Below are positions 48,275 through 56,449 of a stretch of DNA of 64,000 bases, piece after piece. A program made the position numbers and the translations under genes. Position 1 is the first letter of the stretch, and each line of letters opens with the position of its first letter. The notes beneath the pieces are model-generated. The model saw nothing but the letters and a program-made list of their open reading frames with translations. It had not been told where the DNA came from and ran no database searches. The stretch is from Thermaerobacter sp. PB12/4term (GTDB taxonomy: Bacteria; Bacillota; Sulfobacillia; Thermaerobacterales; Thermaerobacteraceae), in contig NZ_CP048407.1 of NCBI RefSeq assembly GCF_003403315.2, positions 1,302,001 through 1,366,000 of the forward strand, written 5' to 3'.

Positions 48275-48883
48275 TTAACCTACAGGGATGCGGCGTCGTG
48301 GCGACCCCGCCGGAGCGGGTTCATCCAGCAGCGCCGCAATGGCCTCGCGCATCCTTTCTGCCACCGCCTCGATGGTCCCCTCCCCTCCGGCCCGATCCAC
48401 CCGGAAGGGGCGCCCGATGCGGACCCGGACCCGGCGGCCCAGCCGGTAGGGGCCGGTGATGGCCACCGGCAGCACCGGCGCACCGGACTTCACCGCCAGC
48501 AGGGCGGCACCCGGTTCAAAGGGCCGCAGCGGGCCCCGGCTGCGGGTCCCTTCCGGGAAGAGGCCGACCACCTTGCCCTGGTCGAGCAGGGTCAGGGCGT
48601 GGCGCAGGGCCCAGCGGTCGGGCTGGCCCCGGCGTACCGGGAACGCCCCCAGGCGCCGCAGGACCCAGGCCGCCACCGGGCTGTGGAACAGTTCTTGCTT
48701 GGCCATAAAATGCACCTTTCGCGGCAACACCGTACCCACCAGCGGCGGGTCGAGCCAGCTGAAATGGTTGGCGATCACCAGCAGCGGTCCCCGGGCCGGT
48801 ACGTTCTCCAGCCCGCGCACATCCCAGCGGTACCCCAGGGCGAAGACCAGCCAGAACAGCCCTTTGGCAAACCGGTACAGCAC
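48275..48883 (-). CDS. plsC: 1-acyl-sn-glycerol-3-phosphate acyltransferase
   Basis: PlsC adds the second acyl chain, giving phosphatidic acid. The 202-residue protein has the HX4D motif NHFSWLD, the glycerophosphate-binding FPEGTRSRGP, and an N-terminal hydrophobic anchor (FAKGLFWLVFALGY). The GTG start is next to the cmk stop, so the order cmk-plsC-rpsA is preserved as in many Firmicutes. Confidence 0.95.
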   Translation of the reverse strand: MLYRFAKGLFWLVFALGYRWDVRGLENVPARGPLLVIANHFSWLDPPLVGTVLPRKVHFMAKQELFHSPVAAWVLRRLGAFPVRRGQPDRWALRHALTLLDQGKVVGLFPEGTRSRGPLRPFEPGAALLAVKSGAPVLPVAITGPYRLGRRVRVRIGRPFRVDRAGGEGTIEAVAERMREAIAALLDEPAPAGSPRRRIPVG

Positions 48884-49552
48884 CTACTCGCCCTCCCGGC
48901 AGTACCGCAGGATCTCTTCGACCACGGCGTCGATGGTGCGCCCCGTGGTGTCGATCTCGATGGCGTCCGAAGCCCGCTGCAGCGGCGCGGCCGGACGGGT
49001 CATGTCCTGCCGGTCCCGCTGCTGCAGCGCCTCTTCGACCTGCTCCAGGGTCACCGCGTGGCCTGCCGCCACCAGCTCCCGATACCGGCGCCGGGCCCGT
49101 TCGTCCGGCGATGCCGTGAGGAAGATCTTGAGGTCGGCCTCCGGTGCCACATGGGTCCCTGTGTCCCGGCCTTCCAGGACGACCCGGCCCCGGCGGGCCA
49201 GCTCCCGCTGGACCTCCAGCAGCCGCTGCCGCACCTCGGGGATGGCGGCCACCACGGACACCGCCTGGTCGACCCCCGGCTCCCGCAGGTAGGCCGTGAC
49301 ATCGACCCCGTCGAGAACAACCTGCGGGGCCCCCTCGGGCCCCGTTGCCAGCGCAATGTCCGTTTCGCGGGCCAGCTGGGCCACCCGCTGGCGGTCTGCT
49401 GGATCGATGCCATGCCGGAGCACCTTGAGCGTCATGGCTCGGTACATGGCACCGGTATCGACGTACAAGTAACCCAGGGCCGTGGCAACCCGCCGGGCGA
49501 CGGTGCTCTTGCCGGCTCCCGCCGGGCCGTCAATGGCGATCACGCGTTTCAA
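48884..49552 (-). CDS. cmk: Cytidylate kinase
   Basis: Cmk phosphorylates CMP and dCMP with ATP. The 222-residue protein has the P-loop GPAGAGKST (9-17), LYVDTGAMYRAMTLKVL, EGRDTGTHVAPEADLKIFL and the Arg-rich lid RARRRYREL. TTG 49552 is chosen because GGAGGG lies 9-10 nt upstream and the product then begins at the family start (LKRVIAIDGPA). It heads the operon and has its own extended -10 promoter. Confidence 0.96.
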   Translation of the reverse strand: MKRVIAIDGPAGAGKSTVARRVATALGYLYVDTGAMYRAMTLKVLRHGIDPADRQRVAQLARETDIALATGPEGAPQVVLDGVDVTAYLREPGVDQAVSVVAAIPEVRQRLLEVQRELARRGRVVLEGRDTGTHVAPEADLKIFLTASPDERARRRYRELVAAGHAVTLEQVEEALQQRDRQDMTRPAAPLQRASDAIEIDTTGRTIDAVVEEILRYCREGE

Positions 49553-49680
49553 CGACGCCGGTTCCCTCCGCTTCTTCGACACCGCCCGCCGGATTCCTTG
49601 TTTCTGGATTGCTGCCTTGGGATTGCCAAGGCCGCCGCCTCCGGGTTCCGCGGCGGGTAGCGCCATTCCAATCGCCCGCA

Positions 49681-49689
49681 ATTATACCA
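49681..49689 (-). promoter_or_regulatory. cmk operon promoter (extended -10)
   Basis: On the minus strand TGGTATAAT combines a perfect -10 with the TGn extension. No -35 is obvious. The start would be near 49674, about 120 nt before cmk. Confidence 0.7.
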
Positions 49690-49746
49690 CGGAAAGGCGC
49701 GGGCCGGCGGTCCGGTCCCGCCGGCCGTGACCCCGCCGGGCCCTGC

Positions 49747-50298
49747 TCACTGCCAGGCCACCGGCAGGGGCGTGCCCTGGGGGAGGGCCTGCCAGCGCGT
49801 ATGCGGCCGGGGCCGGTGCAGGGGGCCTGCCACGTGGACCACCTCCACCAGGGCTGCCGCAGGACCTGCGGAGCGGAGGACCAGCCGGTCGCGGGGCCGG
49901 ACCACCACCGGGCGGGTCTGGCCCGGCTCCAGCTGGGCCACCGGCACCCCGTTGAGCAGGACCAGGACCGTTCCCGGCCCGTGCCCCGTCAGGGTGAGGA
50001 CCGCCTGCCCATGGCCGGGCCCGCCGTCCCGGGTTGCGGGCTCGAGGCCCGCAGCGGCCGGGAGGTATCCCCAGTCCTCCAGCACCCGGCCGTAGGTGTC
50101 CAGCGCCAGGTGACCCTGGCCTGCCATCAGGGACTGGACGACCACCAGCACCACCAGTCCGGCCACCGCAGCTCGCACCAGCCCATCCTCCACCGCCGCC
50201 AGCCAGCGCGGCCAGCCCGGAGGAAGGGGGCTGCGCCCGGCCCGCGACGGTTCCGCCTCCGCATGATGGGACGGGTCGTGCAGCGTGCTGCCCGCCAT
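49747..50298 (-). CDS. Single-pass membrane protein, uncharacterised
   Basis: This 183-residue protein has a short polar N-terminus, one membrane helix (AAVAGLVVLVVVQSLMAG, about 45-62) and an outside domain rich in Val/Leu/Pro with GHGPGTVLVLLNGVPVAQL. No known motif was recognised. ATG follows GGAGGTGGGGAC. It may be specific to this lineage. Confidence 0.6.
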   Translation of the reverse strand: MAGSTLHDPSHHAEAEPSRAGRSPLPPGWPRWLAAVEDGLVRAAVAGLVVLVVVQSLMAGQGHLALDTYGRVLEDWGYLPAAAGLEPATRDGGPGHGQAVLTLTGHGPGTVLVLLNGVPVAQLEPGQTRPVVVRPRDRLVLRSAGPAAALVEVVHVAGPLHRPRPHTRWQALPQGTPLPVAWQ

Positions 50299-50516
50299 GT
50301 CCCCACCTCCCTGCCGGTCCGGCCCGGCGGACCGGCTCCGGGGCAGTGTATGCGGGATGCCGGCCGGCCTTGTGCGCGGGTGCACGGCGGGAAGCGGCCG
50401 CCCGGGGACATGGGCTCCGGCGGAGGCGGCGGCCGCCGGCAGGGAGGCCGGGGCCCGGGACTGGGGGGTTGGGCCCCTGAGCGGGGGAGCCGGACCCCAG
50501 CGGGGTCCATAAGCGC

Positions 50517-50544
50517 AAAAACCCCGGCGGCCGTTGCCGCCGGG
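50517..50544 (-). terminator. Rho-independent terminator of the cyclotransferase gene
   Basis: On the minus strand CCCGGCGGC pairs perfectly with GCCGCCGGG around a 4-nt loop, then GTTTTT. It lies about 29 bp past the stop. Confidence 0.88.
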
Positions 50545-50572
50545 CTTGCCAGCTTCTTTCAGTGCGCCCCTT

Positions 50573-50926
50573 TCAGTACGCCTCCAGGGGAACCAGGCGG
50601 TCAAAGACCTCCGGGTTGCCGACGTAAACCACCGCCTCCACCGGCCGTCCCGCCACCTGCACCTGGACCATGCGCCGGTAGTAGTAAGGTGGGTCCTCGT
50701 CGGCCCCCTCGTAGTGGTCGAGGTAGCCCAGGTCGGCCTCGTCGATGGTCCACACCACGCCTTGCACCCGGTGGCCCGGTTCGGGCAGGATCACCGGATA
50801 GCCGCGGCCGGTATCGTAGAGGCGGTACCCCTCCAGCACCGCCGGTACCGGCTCGTCCAGCCGGCGGCCGACCAGGGCTTCGATCCGCCCGCGGCGCCGC
50901 AGGGTCCCATAGGCGAAGAGCTTCAC
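50573..50926 (-). CDS. Gamma-glutamylcyclotransferase (AIG2-like) family protein
   Basis: This 117-residue protein has the family start LFAYGTLRRRG (the YGSL-type loop), GYRLYDTGRGYPVILPE, GVVWTID and the catalytic-Glu region LDHYEGADEDPPYYYRR. The family forms 5-oxoproline from gamma-glutamyl substrates, but many bacterial members are of unproved activity. The GTG overlaps the stop of the preceding gene (GTGA) with AGGGAGGAG upstream, and a strong terminator follows. Confidence 0.88.
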   Translation of the reverse strand: MKLFAYGTLRRRGRIEALVGRRLDEPVPAVLEGYRLYDTGRGYPVILPEPGHRVQGVVWTIDEADLGYLDHYEGADEDPPYYYRRMVQVQVAGRPVEAVVYVGNPEVFDRLVPLEAY

Positions 50927-51801
50927 GGGGTCTCCTCCCTGGTGTCGTCCCTCGGTTCGTCCCGCTCGTCCAGCAGCCCCCGCTGGCGCAGGGCGGCGGC
51001 CAGCTGGCCGTGGAGCCGGGCGATGGTCCCGTAAAGCCGGTTCTCCTTCGGATCGTAGCTTCCTCCCAGGGTGGCGATCTCGCCGAGGCCCGAGAAGAGG
51101 GCGTAGAGATCGGCCCGGCACTGGCGCCCCAGGGAGGTGCGCATGGCCGCCTGCAGCAGCCACTTGCGGTCGACGGGGGGCTCGCCGTCGGCGTAGCGGC
51201 ACAGCAACAGGAAATGCTCGAGCCACTGGACGAACCCGGCCAGGAAGGCGAAGGCCTGGCCCCGGCGCAGGTTCCAGGCCATGGAGGCGGTGCGCCGCCG
51301 CAGGGCGCGGTAACGCCGGGCCGCCTGCTGCCGGTACCAGTCCGGTGGCAACTGCCGCAACGGGGCCAGGCGGGCTGCCAGCCGGCCACCGGGGTCCAGC
51401 AGGGGCTCGGCGGCGCCCAGCAGGATCACCGTGGCCTCATCGGGCCGGCGGGCCGCGGCGGCCAGCTCGTCCCAGGTCAGAAGGGCCAGGTGGCCACCGC
51501 CGGCCCAGGCGGGCAGCCGGTGGAGGGAGCCGGGTCCTCCGGGCTCCCCGTGGGGCGCCAGGCGGCTGCGCAGCCGTTGCACTGCTTCCGCCGGGCCGGC
51601 GGCCACCAGGTCGAGGCGCGAGACCGTGTCCCGGAAGCCCGTGGCGCCGGAGCCGGCCAGAGCCAGGGCCCAGCCGGAATCCCCTCCGGGCCGCCTCTCG
51701 CCCCCGGCGCCGCTCCCCGCCTCCCTTTCCAGCCATTCCTCCTGCACCCGCCGGGCCAGCTCCCGAGCCCGGCGGGCCAGTTCTGCCCGCGCGATGGCCA
51801 T
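50923..51801 (-). CDS. Nucleotidyltransferase-fold protein with degenerate active site
   Basis: This 292-residue protein has a segment ALAGSGATGFRDTVSRLDLV (about 47-66) that resembles the GS-x(9)-DxD motif of minimal nucleotidyltransferases, but the first Asp is replaced. The C-terminal half is helical (SMAWNLRRGQAFAFLAGFVQ; FLLLCRYADGEPP), like DUF4037-type proteins. I infer a nucleotidyltransferase fold, possibly inactive. ATG with AGGAGG upstream. It overlaps a gamma-glutamylcyclotransferase-like gene by 4 nt. Confidence 0.6.
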   Translation of the reverse strand: MAIARAELARRARELARRVQEEWLEREAGSGAGGERRPGGDSGWALALAGSGATGFRDTVSRLDLVAAGPAEAVQRLRSRLAPHGEPGGPGSLHRLPAWAGGGHLALLTWDELAAAARRPDEATVILLGAAEPLLDPGGRLAARLAPLRQLPPDWYRQQAARRYRALRRRTASMAWNLRRGQAFAFLAGFVQWLEHFLLLCRYADGEPPVDRKWLLQAAMRTSLGRQCRADLYALFSGLGEIATLGGSYDPKENRLYGTIARLHGQLAAALRQRGLLDERDEPRDDTREETP

Positions 51802-51982
51802 GGTGAACCTCCTGTGGGACGTGCTGGGTCGGGGCGGGCGGCCCGTTCTTCCCCACCGGCCGGTCCCCTCCCCGCTGGCGCCCCCGCCGCGATCAACCGG
51901 GCGGCGAGCCCGGCTGCCGGCCTGGGGGAACCCGCCGGCGCGGCCTATCCCCGCGGCCTGTCCCCGCGGACCGGCCTGGCCT

Positions 51983-52357
51983 TCAGCCCTGGCGATACTG
52001 GACCCCGTAGCCGCCCCGCGGGTTGAGCCACTTGATGTTGCGGAAGGGGCAGCCGATGCGGCAGGTGCCGCACTCCACGCACCCCTCGTAACCGACCAGG
52101 ATCTTCTGCGCCTCGTCGTCCCACTCGTAGACGTGGGCCGGGCAGAACTTGGTGCAGTACTGCTCCGGGCACTTGTTGAGGCACACGTCCGGGTCGATGA
52201 TGAACAGGTGCGACTGCTTGTCGGCGTTGAACCGGTCCAGGTACAGCTTATCCTGAATCGTCATCGGCCGTACGCCGGCCGGCGCCTGCCCACCGGCGGT
52301 CTCGGGGGCTTCCGTGTCCATGGGGGCCGCCGCAGCGGCCGCAGCCCGCGCGCTCAT
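51983..52357 (-). CDS. fixX: Ferredoxin-like protein FixX
   Basis: This is the small Fe-S partner of FixC. The 124-residue product has MTIQDKLYLDRFNADKQSHL as the family start, but the gene begins about 31 residues earlier (Ala-rich extension) at an ATG overlapping the fixC stop (ATGA). Cys clusters appear at CLNKCPEQYC/CP and GCVECGTCRIGCP, the latter typical of a [4Fe-4S] centre. It carries electrons between ETF/FixC and the quinone pool. It is the last gene of a four-gene operon. Confidence 0.93.
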   Translation of the reverse strand: MSARAAAAAAAPMDTEAPETAGGQAPAGVRPMTIQDKLYLDRFNADKQSHLFIIDPDVCLNKCPEQYCTKFCPAHVYEWDDEAQKILVGYEGCVECGTCRIGCPFRNIKWLNPRGGYGVQYRQG

Positions 52358-53652
52358 CCGATCGCCCTCCACATGGAATAGAGGTCATAGGCGATGCGCC
52401 ACAGCGGGCGCTGGCGGCGCACCATGCGCAGGATCTTGGCCTGCTTATCCCACTTGGGCGTGCTGTCGACGGTGAAGAATTCCCGCATCACCTGGCTCAG
52501 CAGCTCGGGGTAATCCCGCAGGAACTGCGGGTTCTCGTCGAAGAACTCGTTGGCGTAGTTGTACTTCCGCAGGTCCTTGAGGACGTAGGTCTCTTCCAGC
52601 CGCTGCTGGTACCGGCAGAGGACCCGGGTGGAACTGTCACCCTCCGCCAGGGCCTCCAGGGCCACCTCGCCGGCGATGCGGCCGGAGGTCATGGCCAGGT
52701 TGGAGCCCTCGCGGTGGATGGCGTTGGTCAGGCCGGCCGCGTCCCCGACCACCATCAGGCCGTCCTTGAACAGGCGGGGGATGGCCTTGTAGCCGCCCTC
52801 GGGGATCAGCTTGGCCGAGTACTCGATCACCTTGCCGCCTTCGATCAGCTTGCGCACCTTGGGGTGCTGCTTGAGCCGCTCCAGCAGCTGGTTGGGGTTC
52901 ATCTGGCTGTAGACCAGGTGCTTGACCAACACGCCGACGCCGAAGGACACCGACTCCTTGTTTGTATAAAGGAAGCCCATGCCCAGCATGCCGGCCGTGG
53001 CGTCGCCCAGCATCTCCACGGTGGCGCCCTGCCCCGGTTCCAGGCCGAAGCGGTCCTCGATCTTCTCCCGGGGCAGCTCGATGACTTCCTTGACCGCCAG
53101 CGCGGCCTCGTTCATCGCCCAGTCGTCGTGGAGGCCGGCCTTCTGGGTCAGCAGGTTGTTGACGCCTTCCGCCAGGATCACCACGTCGGCGTACACTTCA
53201 CCCTCCGGGCGGCCGGCCACCACGCCCACCACCCGGCCGCGGTCATCGTGGATCAGGTCGACCACGGTGGTGCGGGTGATGATGGTGGCACCCGCTTCCT
53301 CCACCTTCTTCGCAAACCAGGGGTCGAACTTGGCCCTCAGCACGGTGAAATTGTTGGGCGGGTCGCCGGCCCAGCGGGGCGTGCGGTAGCCGAAGGTGAC
53401 CGCCGAATCCGGCGTGAGCAGCCAGTAGTTCTGCTCGACGATGGTGCGCTCGACGGGCGCCTCCCGCCAGGCTCCGGGCAAGAGCTCGTCCAGCTGGTGC
53501 CGGTAGAGCACGCCGCCCATGACGTTCTTGGAGCCGGGGTACTCGCCCCGTTCCAGGATCAGCACCCGGGCGCCGCCCCGGGCCAGCACCAGGCCCGCCG
53601 ACAGCCCGGCGGGTCCGGCGCCCACGATCACGACGTCAAAGCGCTCTGCCAC
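52354..53652 (-). CDS. fixC: FixC, ETF-quinone oxidoreductase family flavoprotein
   Basis: This 432-residue FAD enzyme passes electrons from electron transfer flavoprotein to quinone. It begins with the dinucleotide fold VVIVGAGPAGLSAGLVLARG, contains KNVMGGVLYRHQLDEL, and ends the FAD site with LMVVGDAAGLTNAIHREGSN. The C-terminus partners with FixX rather than carrying its own Fe-S domain. GTG 53652 is 6 nt from GGAGGG; the ATG at 53658 touches that site. It lies between fixB and fixX. Confidence 0.95.
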   Translation of the reverse strand: MAERFDVVIVGAGPAGLSAGLVLARGGARVLILERGEYPGSKNVMGGVLYRHQLDELLPGAWREAPVERTIVEQNYWLLTPDSAVTFGYRTPRWAGDPPNNFTVLRAKFDPWFAKKVEEAGATIITRTTVVDLIHDDRGRVVGVVAGRPEGEVYADVVILAEGVNNLLTQKAGLHDDWAMNEAALAVKEVIELPREKIEDRFGLEPGQGATVEMLGDATAGMLGMGFLYTNKESVSFGVGVLVKHLVYSQMNPNQLLERLKQHPKVRKLIEGGKVIEYSAKLIPEGGYKAIPRLFKDGLMVVGDAAGLTNAIHREGSNLAMTSGRIAGEVALEALAEGDSSTRVLCRYQQRLEETYVLKDLRKYNYANEFFDENPQFLRDYPELLSQVMREFFTVDSTPKWDKQAKILRMVRRQRPLWRIAYDLYSMWRAIG

Positions 53653-53665
53653 AGCCATCCCTCCG

Positions 53666-54973
53666 TCAGGCGCCGGCCCGGGCTGCCGCCGCCGCGCCCT
53701 GGCTTTCCCCGTCTTCCTGGCCGCCGGCGGCGCCGCCGGCCTCGGGTTCCTCCGCCAGAAGGGCATCCAGGCGGCGGGCCAGCTCGGCCTGGAGGGCAGG
53801 GACGATGGCGAAGAGGTCTCCCACCACGCCCAGGTCGGCCACCTTGAAGATCGGCGCGTCCGGATCCTTGTTCACGGCGATGATGAGTTCGGAGTTCTCC
53901 ATGCCGACGGTATGCTGGATGGCGCCCGAGATGCCGAAGGCAAAGTAGACCTTGGGCCGGACGGTCAGGCCCGTCTGGCCCACCTGGTGCTCGCGACCGA
54001 TCCAGCCCGCATCCACGATGGCCCGGGAGGCGCCCACCACGCCGCCCACTACCTGGGCGAAGTCGAAGAGCAGCTTGAGGTTCTTGGGGTCCTGCAGGCC
54101 GCGGCCCCCGGCCACCACCACATCAGCCCGCTCCAGCTGGGCCTGCGGGTCGGGCTCGTCGATGACGCCCAGCACGCGGGTGCGCAGGGTGCTCTCGTCC
54201 AGGTCGACCGGCACCCTGATGATCTCCCCCTGGCGGCCGGGCTGGCGCGGTGCCGGCTCCATCATCTTGGGCCGCACGGTGGCCATCTGGGGCCGGTGCT
54301 TCTTGCAGAGGATCACCGCGAGCTGCTTCTCCAGGAAGGCCGGCCGGATGGCATCCAGCAGGCGCGTCTCGGGGTCCACGTCCAGCTGGGTGCAGTCCGC
54401 CGTCAGCCCCGTCTGCAGGGTGGTGGCGATGGTACCGGCCAGGTCGCGGCCGGTGGTGGTGGCGCCCAGCAGGAAGATCTCGGGCTTCACCTCCCGGATC
54501 ACCGGCGTGAGCACCCGGGCGTAGGCCTCGTTACGGTAGACCCCCAGGGCGGGGTGGTCCATGACGAGAACCCGGTCGCAGCCCCGTTCCACCGCCTCCT
54601 GGGCCACCGCCTCCACCTGGTGGCCGGCCACGAAGCCGATGAGCTCCACACCCAGCTTATCCGCCAGCTTTCGCCCGATCCCGGCCAGTTCCCAGGCTAC
54701 CGGCGCGGCCTGGCTGCCGTGCTGCTCGATGAAGATGCCCACACCGCGGTAGGACTCCAGGTCGGGTGTCTCGCCGGCACCCCGGACCACGGCGGCCTTC
54801 TTCCGGCCGGCCGCGGCAGGGCCGCCGTCCCGCCCCGCCGCCGCCTCGGCGGCAGCGGCGTCACCGGTGCCCTCCAGGACGGCCCCGCCCGGCCGGGCTC
54901 CGGCTTGCTCGCCGCCCGCGGCGACCCCCTGGCCGCTGGTCCCTTCCTGCTTCACCACGGCTTCCTCGCTCAC
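53666..54973 (-). CDS. fixB: Electron transfer flavoprotein alpha subunit (FixB)
   Basis: This is the FAD-binding large subunit of ETF, 435 residues. The C-terminal signature is intact: VVAGGRGLQDPKNLKLLFDF, VGASRAIVDAGW, QVGQTGLTVRPKVYFAFG, SGAIQHTVGM and AVNKDPDAPIFKVADLG. An N-terminal low-complexity extension of about 70 residues precedes the domain (GVGIFIEQHG). GTG 54973 was chosen with GGAGGACG upstream. It overlaps fixA's end by 29 nt in... the other direction no gene intervenes; expression is coupled to fixA and fixC. Confidence 0.94.
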   Translation of the reverse strand: MSEEAVVKQEGTSGQGVAAGGEQAGARPGGAVLEGTGDAAAAEAAAGRDGGPAAAGRKKAAVVRGAGETPDLESYRGVGIFIEQHGSQAAPVAWELAGIGRKLADKLGVELIGFVAGHQVEAVAQEAVERGCDRVLVMDHPALGVYRNEAYARVLTPVIREVKPEIFLLGATTTGRDLAGTIATTLQTGLTADCTQLDVDPETRLLDAIRPAFLEKQLAVILCKKHRPQMATVRPKMMEPAPRQPGRQGEIIRVPVDLDESTLRTRVLGVIDEPDPQAQLERADVVVAGGRGLQDPKNLKLLFDFAQVVGGVVGASRAIVDAGWIGREHQVGQTGLTVRPKVYFAFGISGAIQHTVGMENSELIIAVNKDPDAPIFKVADLGVVGDLFAIVPALQAELARRLDALLAEEPEAGGAAGGQEDGESQGAAAAARAGA

Positions 54974-55001
54974 GGTCGTCCTCCCCTCCCTGGCGCGGCC
55001 G
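54945..55001. other. fixA-fixB junction
   Basis: The fixA stop (55002-55004) lies 28 bp before the fixB start at 54973. This short gap holds the fixB ribosome site (GGAGGACG) and no promoter or terminator, supporting one transcript. There is no overlap between the two genes when fixB starts at 54973. Confidence 0.6.
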
Positions 55002-55904
55002 TCACTGTCCCCGGGACGAACCGGCACCGGTACCCGTCCCGGCCGCCATGGCCTCCGCCATCCTGGCGCTGCGCCGCGCGTCGACCACCGCCTTGCGGAA
55101 GGTGGGGTGGGCCAGCAGCCGATCGGCCAGCTCCCGGGCGGCCCGCTCCGGGTCGCTGCCGTCGATCAGCACCGTCTCGCGCTTCCGTTCCGGCGGCGTG
55201 AAGGACCGGGCCACGATGGTGGGGGAGCCCAGCAGGCCGACCTCGGTCCGCTCCAGCCCCAGGGTCTCCCGGTTCCACACGATGGGCTTGTGCCGGGCGG
55301 CGCGGAGCATGCCCGGCAGCGAGGCGTAGCGCAGCTCGTTGAGCTCCTTCTCGACCGTCAGCAGGGCGGGCAGGGCGGAACGGACCACCTGCCGGCCGCC
55401 CTCCACCTTGCGCTCCACCACGATGTACCGGCCCTCGGGGTTCACCTCGCGGATCCGGATGACGTAGGTGAGCACGGGGATGTCCAGGCGGGCAGCGATA
55501 CCCGGCCCCACCTGGCCCGTGTCGCCGTCGATGGTCTGCCGCCCGCAGAAGATCAGGTCGACCGGGCCGAACTCCTGCTCGATGCGCCGGATCGCTTCGG
55601 CCAGCACCCGGCTGGTGGCGAAGGTGTCCGCGCCGGCCATGGCGCGGTCGCTGACCAGCACCGTCCGGTCCGCCCCGACGGCGACGGCCTCCTTGAGGGA
55701 CTGCTCGAAGAAGGGCGGTCCCATGCTGACCACCGTGACCTGGCCGCCCCACTGGTCCTTGATCTGCAACGCCGCCTCCAGGGCGTGGACGTCATACGGG
55801 TTGATGATCGAGGTCACGCCCTGGCGCACCAGCGTGCCCGTCTTCGGGTTGATGCGCATCTCCGAACTATCGGGCACCTGCTTGAGGCAGACCACCATGT
55901 GCAT
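55002..55904 (-). CDS. fixA: Electron transfer flavoprotein beta subunit (FixA)
   Basis: This 300-residue ETF beta subunit starts MHMVVCLKQVPDSSEMRI and includes INPYDVHALEAAL, SMGPPFFEQSLKEAVAVGAD and FCGRQTIDGDTGQVGPGIAA. The DGDT-x-QVGP segment is the form seen in FixA-type, often bifurcating, ETFs rather than in mitochondrial-type ETFs; this is inference. With FixBCX it forms a complex linking NADH or acyl-CoA oxidation to quinone. The C-terminus is low complexity. A perfect TGTGA-N6-TCACA site lies about 106 bp upstream. Confidence 0.95.
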   Translation of the reverse strand: MHMVVCLKQVPDSSEMRINPKTGTLVRQGVTSIINPYDVHALEAALQIKDQWGGQVTVVSMGPPFFEQSLKEAVAVGADRTVLVSDRAMAGADTFATSRVLAEAIRRIEQEFGPVDLIFCGRQTIDGDTGQVGPGIAARLDIPVLTYVIRIREVNPEGRYIVVERKVEGGRQVVRSALPALLTVEKELNELRYASLPGMLRAARHKPIVWNRETLGLERTEVGLLGSPTIVARSFTPPERKRETVLIDGSDPERAARELADRLLAHPTFRKAVVDARRSARMAEAMAAGTGTGAGSSRGQ

Positions 55905-56009
55905 GCTTCCACCATCCTTCCCGCGCCGGCTGGCCTCGGGGCGGCACGGCGCGAGGGGCTTCGTTTCCGGCCGGCCGCTGCAGGAGCGGCCCAGGGCGGG
56001 CCGCTACTT

Positions 56010-56025
56010 TGTGACACCGTTCACA
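56010..56025. promoter_or_regulatory. CRP/FNR-family operator candidate upstream of fixABCX
   Basis: TGTGACACCGTTCACA contains the exact half sites TGTGA and TCACA with a 6-bp spacer, the binding pattern of CRP-like regulators. It is about 106 bp before the fixA start, in a patch less GC-rich than its surroundings. Redox or energy control of the operon is inferred. Confidence 0.6.
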
Positions 56026-56350
56026 TACGGGCTCATGACAAACCGCTTGACACCCGGCAACCTCGGCACCGCGGATCGCTCCGCCGAAGCGTCCCGGCCG
56101 GGAGGAAGGTTCCTCATGAACCCGGCCAATGCCTGCTTCTCGCCGGCCCGCACCCGGGCCATTTTGTGCCCCGGCTGCCAGGGCCTGGCGTCAGCATCCA
56201 CCTGCGGGAGAACAGCCGCCCTGCGCGAGATCCGGCTTCGCGAGGGGGTTCGCATTCTGCTTCAGACTGGGCTTCCCCGTCGCCGGGCATCACCGCCTGG
56301 GGCCGGGACCGGTCTGCGGTCAGGGCCGGTTCCACCCGGTGGTCACCTGC

Positions 56351-56385
56351 TGGATCCTGTAAACGTGCGCTGCGTACAGGATCCA
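56351..56385. other. Perfect 11-bp inverted repeat
   Basis: TGGATCCTGTA (56351-56361) and TACAGGATCCA (56375-56385) flank a 13-nt loop, about 65 bp past the stop of the leftward phosphoribosyltransferase gene. No T-run follows on either strand. It may be a terminator without a T-tract or an operator. Confidence 0.6.
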
Positions 56386-56449
56386 ACTTCACTGTATGCC
56401 TCTTGGGCCAGGGTTTCAATGCGGCCGCGGGACCAGAATCGGCCGCGGG

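Larger units (their letters stand above)
55905..56449. other. Gap upstream of fixABCX
   Basis: There is no credible gene in 545 bp. It holds a CRP/FNR-like palindrome (56010-56025) and an 11-bp perfect inverted repeat (56351-56385). A convincing -35/-10 pair for fixA was not found. Confidence 0.6.

Noticed and set aside
53666-54973. Possible overlap between fixA and fixB
   Set aside because: An earlier fixB start (55027) would overlap fixA, but GTG 54973 has the better ribosome site and leaves a 28-bp gap. The mention of an overlap in the fixB entry should be read in this light: with the chosen start there is none.
56114-56419. 101-codon leftward frame in the fixA upstream gap
   Set aside because: No ribosome site or domain, and it covers the 11-bp inverted repeat.
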